A DNA stretch of 8,296 bases, taken from contig JAZRHB010000033.1 in NCBI GenBank assembly GCA_045644605.1, forward strand, positions 1 to 8,296, read 5' to 3'. Positions 5,812 through 8,296 of the stretch are shown piece after piece (within the stretch, counting starts at the first letter, position 1; the number at the start of each line of letters is the position of its first letter). This stretch comes from RGIG4103 sp045644605. Lineage in GTDB: Bacteria > Bacillota > Clostridia > RUG12999. The notes under the pieces are model-generated. The model worked only from the letters and a program-made list of their open reading frames with translations. It did no database searches and was not told the origin of the DNA. The translations under genes were made by a program, and so were the position numbers.

Positions 5812-6471
5812 ATGGAATTTCAAAGCTACTTTCCAATATGGGATAAATTAAATAAAGCAGAGCAAGACCGTATCACAGGCAACTTGATTACCAGAAAGGT
5901 AACAAAAGGAACTGTAATTCATAACGGCAGTATGGAATGTACAGGGCTGCTTTTGATAAAGACCGGACAGCTTCGTGCATACATTCTTTCCGATGAAGGC
6001 AGAGAAATCACAATCTACCGTCTTTTCGACAGGGATATGTGCTTGTTTTCAGCCTCCTGTATTATGCGTTCTATTCAGTTTGATATAACAATTGAAGCCG
6101 AAAAGGATACCGATTTATGGATTATTCCGGCAGAGCTTTACCAGAGCATTATGAAAGAATCTGCACCCGTTGCCAATTACACAAATGAGCTTATGGCAAC
6201 AAGATTTTCTGATGTAATGTGGCTGATAGAACAGATTATGTGGAAGAGCCTTGACAAGCGTCTTGCAGCATTTCTTCTTGAGGAAATTTCTATAGAGGGA
6301 ACAGAAAAACTAAAAATTACCCACGAAACTATTGCAAATCATCTTGGCTCTCACCGTGAGGTAATGACGAGAATGCTCAAATATTTTCAAAATGAAGGAA
6401 TGGTTAAGCTCTCCCGTGGTATGATAGAAATTACAGATTCTGAAAAGCTTGAAAGCTTAAGCGATGAATAA
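5812..6471 (+). CDS. Crp/Fnr-family transcriptional regulator, probable thiol-redox regulon control
   Basis: The 219-residue protein has the family layout: an N-terminal cyclic-nucleotide-binding-like beta-roll (about 10-115), a long dimerisation helix (118-155) and a C-terminal winged helix-turn-helix (168-205). The recognition helix reads SHREVMTRML; R182, E183 and R187 match the CRP residues that contact TGTGA. It lacks the N-terminal cysteine cluster of oxygen-sensing FNR. Three cysteines are present (C43, C77, C83), the last two as C-x5-C in CLFSASC, a possible redox switch. ATG 5812 follows GAGG at 5799-5802; an upstream in-frame TTG at 5737 lies inside the terminator T-tract and is rejected. 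TGTGAT-N3-ATCACA sites before trxB and trxA suggest it activates the thioredoxin genes around it. Its ligand is unknown. Confidence 0.9.
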   Translation: MEFQSYFPIWDKLNKAEQDRITGNLITRKVTKGTVIHNGSMECTGLLLIKTGQLRAYILSDEGREITIYRLFDRDMCLFSASCIMRSIQFDITIEAEKDTDLWIIPAELYQSIMKESAPVANYTNELMATRFSDVMWLIEQIMWKSLDKRLAAFLLEEISIEGTEKLKITHETIANHLGSHREVMTRMLKYFQNEGMVKLSRGMIEITDSEKLESLSDE

Positions 6472-6474
6472 ATG

Positions 6475-6510
6475 AATGTCCGCCGATAGTGCTATCCGGC
6501 GGACATTTTA
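6475..6510. terminator. Terminator between the convergent Crp/Fnr and trxA genes
   Basis: AATGTCCGCC (6475-6484) pairs with GGCGGACATT (6498-6507). The stem extends through GATAG/CTATC with one bulged C. The plus strand continues TTATGTTT, giving a good T-tract; the minus side is followed by CATTTATT. It probably serves both genes. Confidence 0.8.
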
Positions 6511-6513
6511 TGT

Positions 6514-6819
6514 TTACAGCAATGCAAGGATTGCTTCCTTTGGTTTTGCTCCCATTGATTGATTTATGATTTTGCCATCCTTGATAACCACCAGTGTCGG
6601 TATGCTCATAATACCGAACTGTCCTGCAAGTTCAGGCTGCTCGTCCACATTGACCTTGCCAACCTTGATGTCAGGGCGTTCCTCGGCGATTTCCTCTACG
6701 ATGGGCACTACCATACGGCAAGGACCGCACCACGGTGCCCAGAAATCCAAGAGAACAGGTCTGTCTGAATTTAGAACTTCACTTTGAAAATTGTTTTTGT
6801 TAATATTTATAGCTGCCAT
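6514..6819 (-). CDS. trxA: Thioredoxin
   Basis: The 101-residue cytosolic protein has the complete thioredoxin fold with active site WCGPC (C31, C34), the buried aspartate in LLDFW (D25) and the cis-proline P74 in SIPTLVV. It is the expected substrate of the adjacent TrxB, and electron donor to CcdA and to reductive enzymes. ATG 6819 is chosen because AGGAGG (6828-6833) is 8 nt upstream; the longer in-frame extension to 6927 would translate the promoter and operator and has no thioredoxin homology. It is convergent with the Crp/Fnr gene. The Crp/Fnr-type palindrome upstream has the same geometry as the one before trxB, so the two should be co-regulated despite being separate units. Confidence 0.97.
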   Translation of the reverse strand: MAAININKNNFQSEVLNSDRPVLLDFWAPWCGPCRMVVPIVEEIAEERPDIKVGKVNVDEQPELAGQFGIMSIPTLVVIKDGKIINQSMGAKPKEAILALL

Positions 6820-6850
6820 ATTGTTATCCTCCTTTTTCTTTTGTGTCTTT

Positions 6851-6856
6851 ATATTA
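6851..6856 (-). promoter_or_regulatory. -10 element of trxA
   Basis: Minus-strand TAATAT lies exactly 21 bp after the palindrome at 6878-6892. The hexamer at the -35 distance (CAGAAA) is poor, consistent with a requirement for an activator. Predicted start is near 6844, giving a leader of about 25 nt. Confidence 0.55.
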
Positions 6857-6877
6857 CCACAACTTTTTATGCTTTTC

Positions 6878-6892
6878 TGTGATATTATCACA
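6878..6892. promoter_or_regulatory. Crp/Fnr-type operator upstream of trxA
   Basis: TGTGATATTATCACA is a perfect palindrome with the same half-sites and 3-bp centre as the trxB site. Its centre is about 41 bp upstream of the predicted trxA start. Matching half-sites and identical distance to the -10 in two separate promoters make chance unlikely. Confidence 0.72.
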
Positions 6893-7008
6893 TAAAATAC
6901 ATATAACCCTGTAACAAAATAAGACACGGCTTAAACAAAGAAAAAGAATTATCTTAACATAATCTTAATACAGAAGTTCAACCGTTAATGCCATCTTAAA
7001 AAGCATTA

Positions 7009-7017
7009 TGCTACAAT
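7009..7017 (+). promoter_or_regulatory. Candidate extended -10 promoter of the potassium transporter gene
   Basis: TGCTACAAT has the TG-N extension directly before TACAAT (7012-7017). No good -35 is present at 17 bp. Transcription would start near 7024, about 35 nt before the ATG. Confidence 0.4.
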
Positions 7018-7058
7018 GATAGTAGGAAATAAGATACACTTGAATGGTGGTTTTGATT

Positions 7059-8296
7059 ATGAATGTAAAAATTAAGAAGCATTTTACTTCTTCACAGATA
7101 ATAATATTCGGTTTTGCCGGTGCAATCATTTTGGGCACAATTCTCTTGATGCTCCCGATTTCGTCGGCAAGCGGAAATATGACACCTTTTTCCGATGCTT
7201 TATTTACTTCAACATCTGCGGTGTGTGTAACAGGTCTTGTTGTACATGACACAGCAACACATTGGTCGATGTTTGGACAATTTGTTATTCTTTTGATGAT
7301 ACAGATTGGCGGTCTTGGAATTGTAACACTGTCTGTGGCAATGGCGATGCTTGCCGGAAGAAAAATCGGACTTATGCAAAGAAGTACCTTGCAGGATGCA
7401 ATATCAGCTCCTAAGGTCGGAGGAATTGTAAAACTCACAGGCTTTATATTAAAAACAACATTTATAATTGAGCTTATAGGAGCAATTCTTCTTTCAACAG
7501 TGTTTTGCAGGGAATTTGGCTTGAAAGGTATATGGCTCGGAATATTCCATTCAGTTTCAGCATTTTGCAATGCAGGCTTTGACCTGATGGGAACAAAAGC
7601 TCCGTTTTCATCGCTTACATCATATACTGCACAGCCGTTAATAAACGCAGTTATAATGCTTCTCATTATCATAGGCGGTATTGGTTTTCTTGTATGGGAA
7701 GATATAAAGACAAATAAACACCATATAAAGAAATATCGTATGCAGACAAAGGTTGTATTATCAGCCACACTCTTTTTGATAATACTACCATCAATATATT
7801 TTTACTTTGCAGAGTTTAATGATTTGCCTGTGTCGGAAAGAATATTAAATTCCATGTTTCAGTCGGTAACACCGAGAACTGCGGGATTTAATACGGCAGA
7901 TTTAACAAGCTTAAGCGGAATCGGTCAAGTGATTACAATTATCCTGATGCTGATTGGCGGTTCACCCGGTTCAACGGCAGGCGGTATGAAAACAACAACG
8001 GCAGCAGTGCTTATATTTTCAGCAATATCAGTATTCAGAAAGAAAGATGATGTTGAGTGCTTTGGCAGAAGAATTGCAGATGCAACACTTAAAAATGCAG
8101 CGGCAATACTTTTGATGTATCTGGTCTTGTTCCTTACAGGCGGTCTTATCATAAGCGGTGTTGAAAACCTTCCGCTTATGGAGTGCCTGTTTGAATCGGC
8201 ATCGGCAATAGGAACTGTAGGACTTACTCTTGGAATTACACCTACTCTCGGTACAGTATCAAGAATTGTTTTAATAGGGCTTATGTTCTTTGGAAG
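7059..8296 (+). CDS. KtrB/TrkH-family potassium uptake channel subunit (partial, 3' end outside window)
   Basis: The first 412 codons are present with no stop before the window edge. The protein is the membrane subunit of a Ktr/Trk potassium uptake system, which is normally gated by a cytosolic KtrA/TrkA protein whose gene would be expected just downstream. All four pore-loop selectivity motifs are visible: TSAVCVTGL (52-60), SAFCNAGF (167-174), TPRTAGFNT (271-279) and SAIGTVGLT (382-390), each with its filter glycine. The GSPGSTAGGMKTTT stretch before the last pore repeat is also typical. KtrB proteins have about 450 residues, so roughly 40 are missing at the edge. GGTGG (7046-7050) lies 8 nt before the ATG. 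KtrB versus TrkH cannot be settled without the neighbour. Confidence 0.95.
   Translation, partial: MNVKIKKHFTSSQIIIFGFAGAIILGTILLMLPISSASGNMTPFSDALFTSTSAVCVTGLVVHDTATHWSMFGQFVILLMIQIGGLGIVTLSVAMAMLAGRKIGLMQRSTLQDAISAPKVGGIVKLTGFILKTTFIIELIGAILLSTVFCREFGLKGIWLGIFHSVSAFCNAGFDLMGTKAPFSSLTSYTAQPLINAVIMLLIIIGGIGFLVWEDIKTNKHHIKKYRMQTKVVLSATLFLIILPSIYFYFAEFNDLPVSERILNSMFQSVTPRTAGFNTADLTSLSGIGQVITIILMLIGGSPGSTAGGMKTTTAAVLIFSAISVFRKKDDVECFGRRIADATLKNAAAILLMYLVLFLTGGLIISGVENLPLMECLFESASAIGTVGLTLGITPTLGTVSRIVLIGLMFFG

Noticed and set aside
6965..7768. A 267-codon open frame on the minus strand.
   Set aside because: It is antisense to the clear KtrB/TrkH gene, whose four pore motifs fix the coding strand; it is a shadow of that codon use.
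1..8296. CRISPR array, tRNA or rRNA genes, intact insertion sequences.
   Set aside because: No regularly spaced repeats, no cloverleaf sequence, and no transposase-like protein were seen on either strand.

Overview
The window looks like a low-GC, strictly anaerobic Firmicute, probably a Clostridia member. The DNA is AT-rich, genes have AGGAGG-type ribosome sites, and transcription units are closed by GC-rich hairpins. The gene set also fits: desulfoferrodoxin, a NADPH thioredoxin reductase and a KtrB/TrkH potassium channel. No species can be named from this sequence alone.

Left part (1-2372). An unidentified reading frame and a hairpin lie at the edge (1-317). Next come a LysR-type regulator (minus strand) and a divergent YeiH/UPF0324 putative sulfate exporter (plus strand). 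Their intergenic region has a 9-bp inverted repeat resembling a LysR box and two promoters facing each other across the same 32 bp. A strong hairpin terminator closes the exporter gene.

Middle (2373-2980). This stretch looks empty but holds a decayed Abi_2/AbiF-type abortive-infection gene on the minus strand. Its N-terminal ~39 and C-terminal ~64 codons remain; roughly 200 central residues, including the expected HEPN catalytic region, are gone. Directly upstream there is still a near-consensus promoter and a two-hairpin RNA, matching in position and shape the abiF-type small RNA found beside such genes.

Right part (2980-7058) is a redox island. Desulfoferrodoxin (minus) is divergent from the operon trxB-ccdA-tlpA-like (plus). 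A Crp/Fnr-family regulator (plus) follows, then a convergent trxA (minus). TrxB and TrxA form the cytosolic NADPH-thioredoxin couple, CcdA carries electrons across the membrane, and the anchored TlpA-like protein would use them outside. A 15-bp palindrome, TGTGAT-N3-ATCACA, occurs upstream of both trxB and trxA, in each case exactly 21 bp before the -10 hexamer. This is the class II activator position. The regulator encoded between them has a CRP-like R-E-x3-R recognition helix, so one thiol-redox regulon is the best reading.

The right edge carries the first ~412 codons of a KtrB/TrkH potassium transporter subunit, open at the window end.
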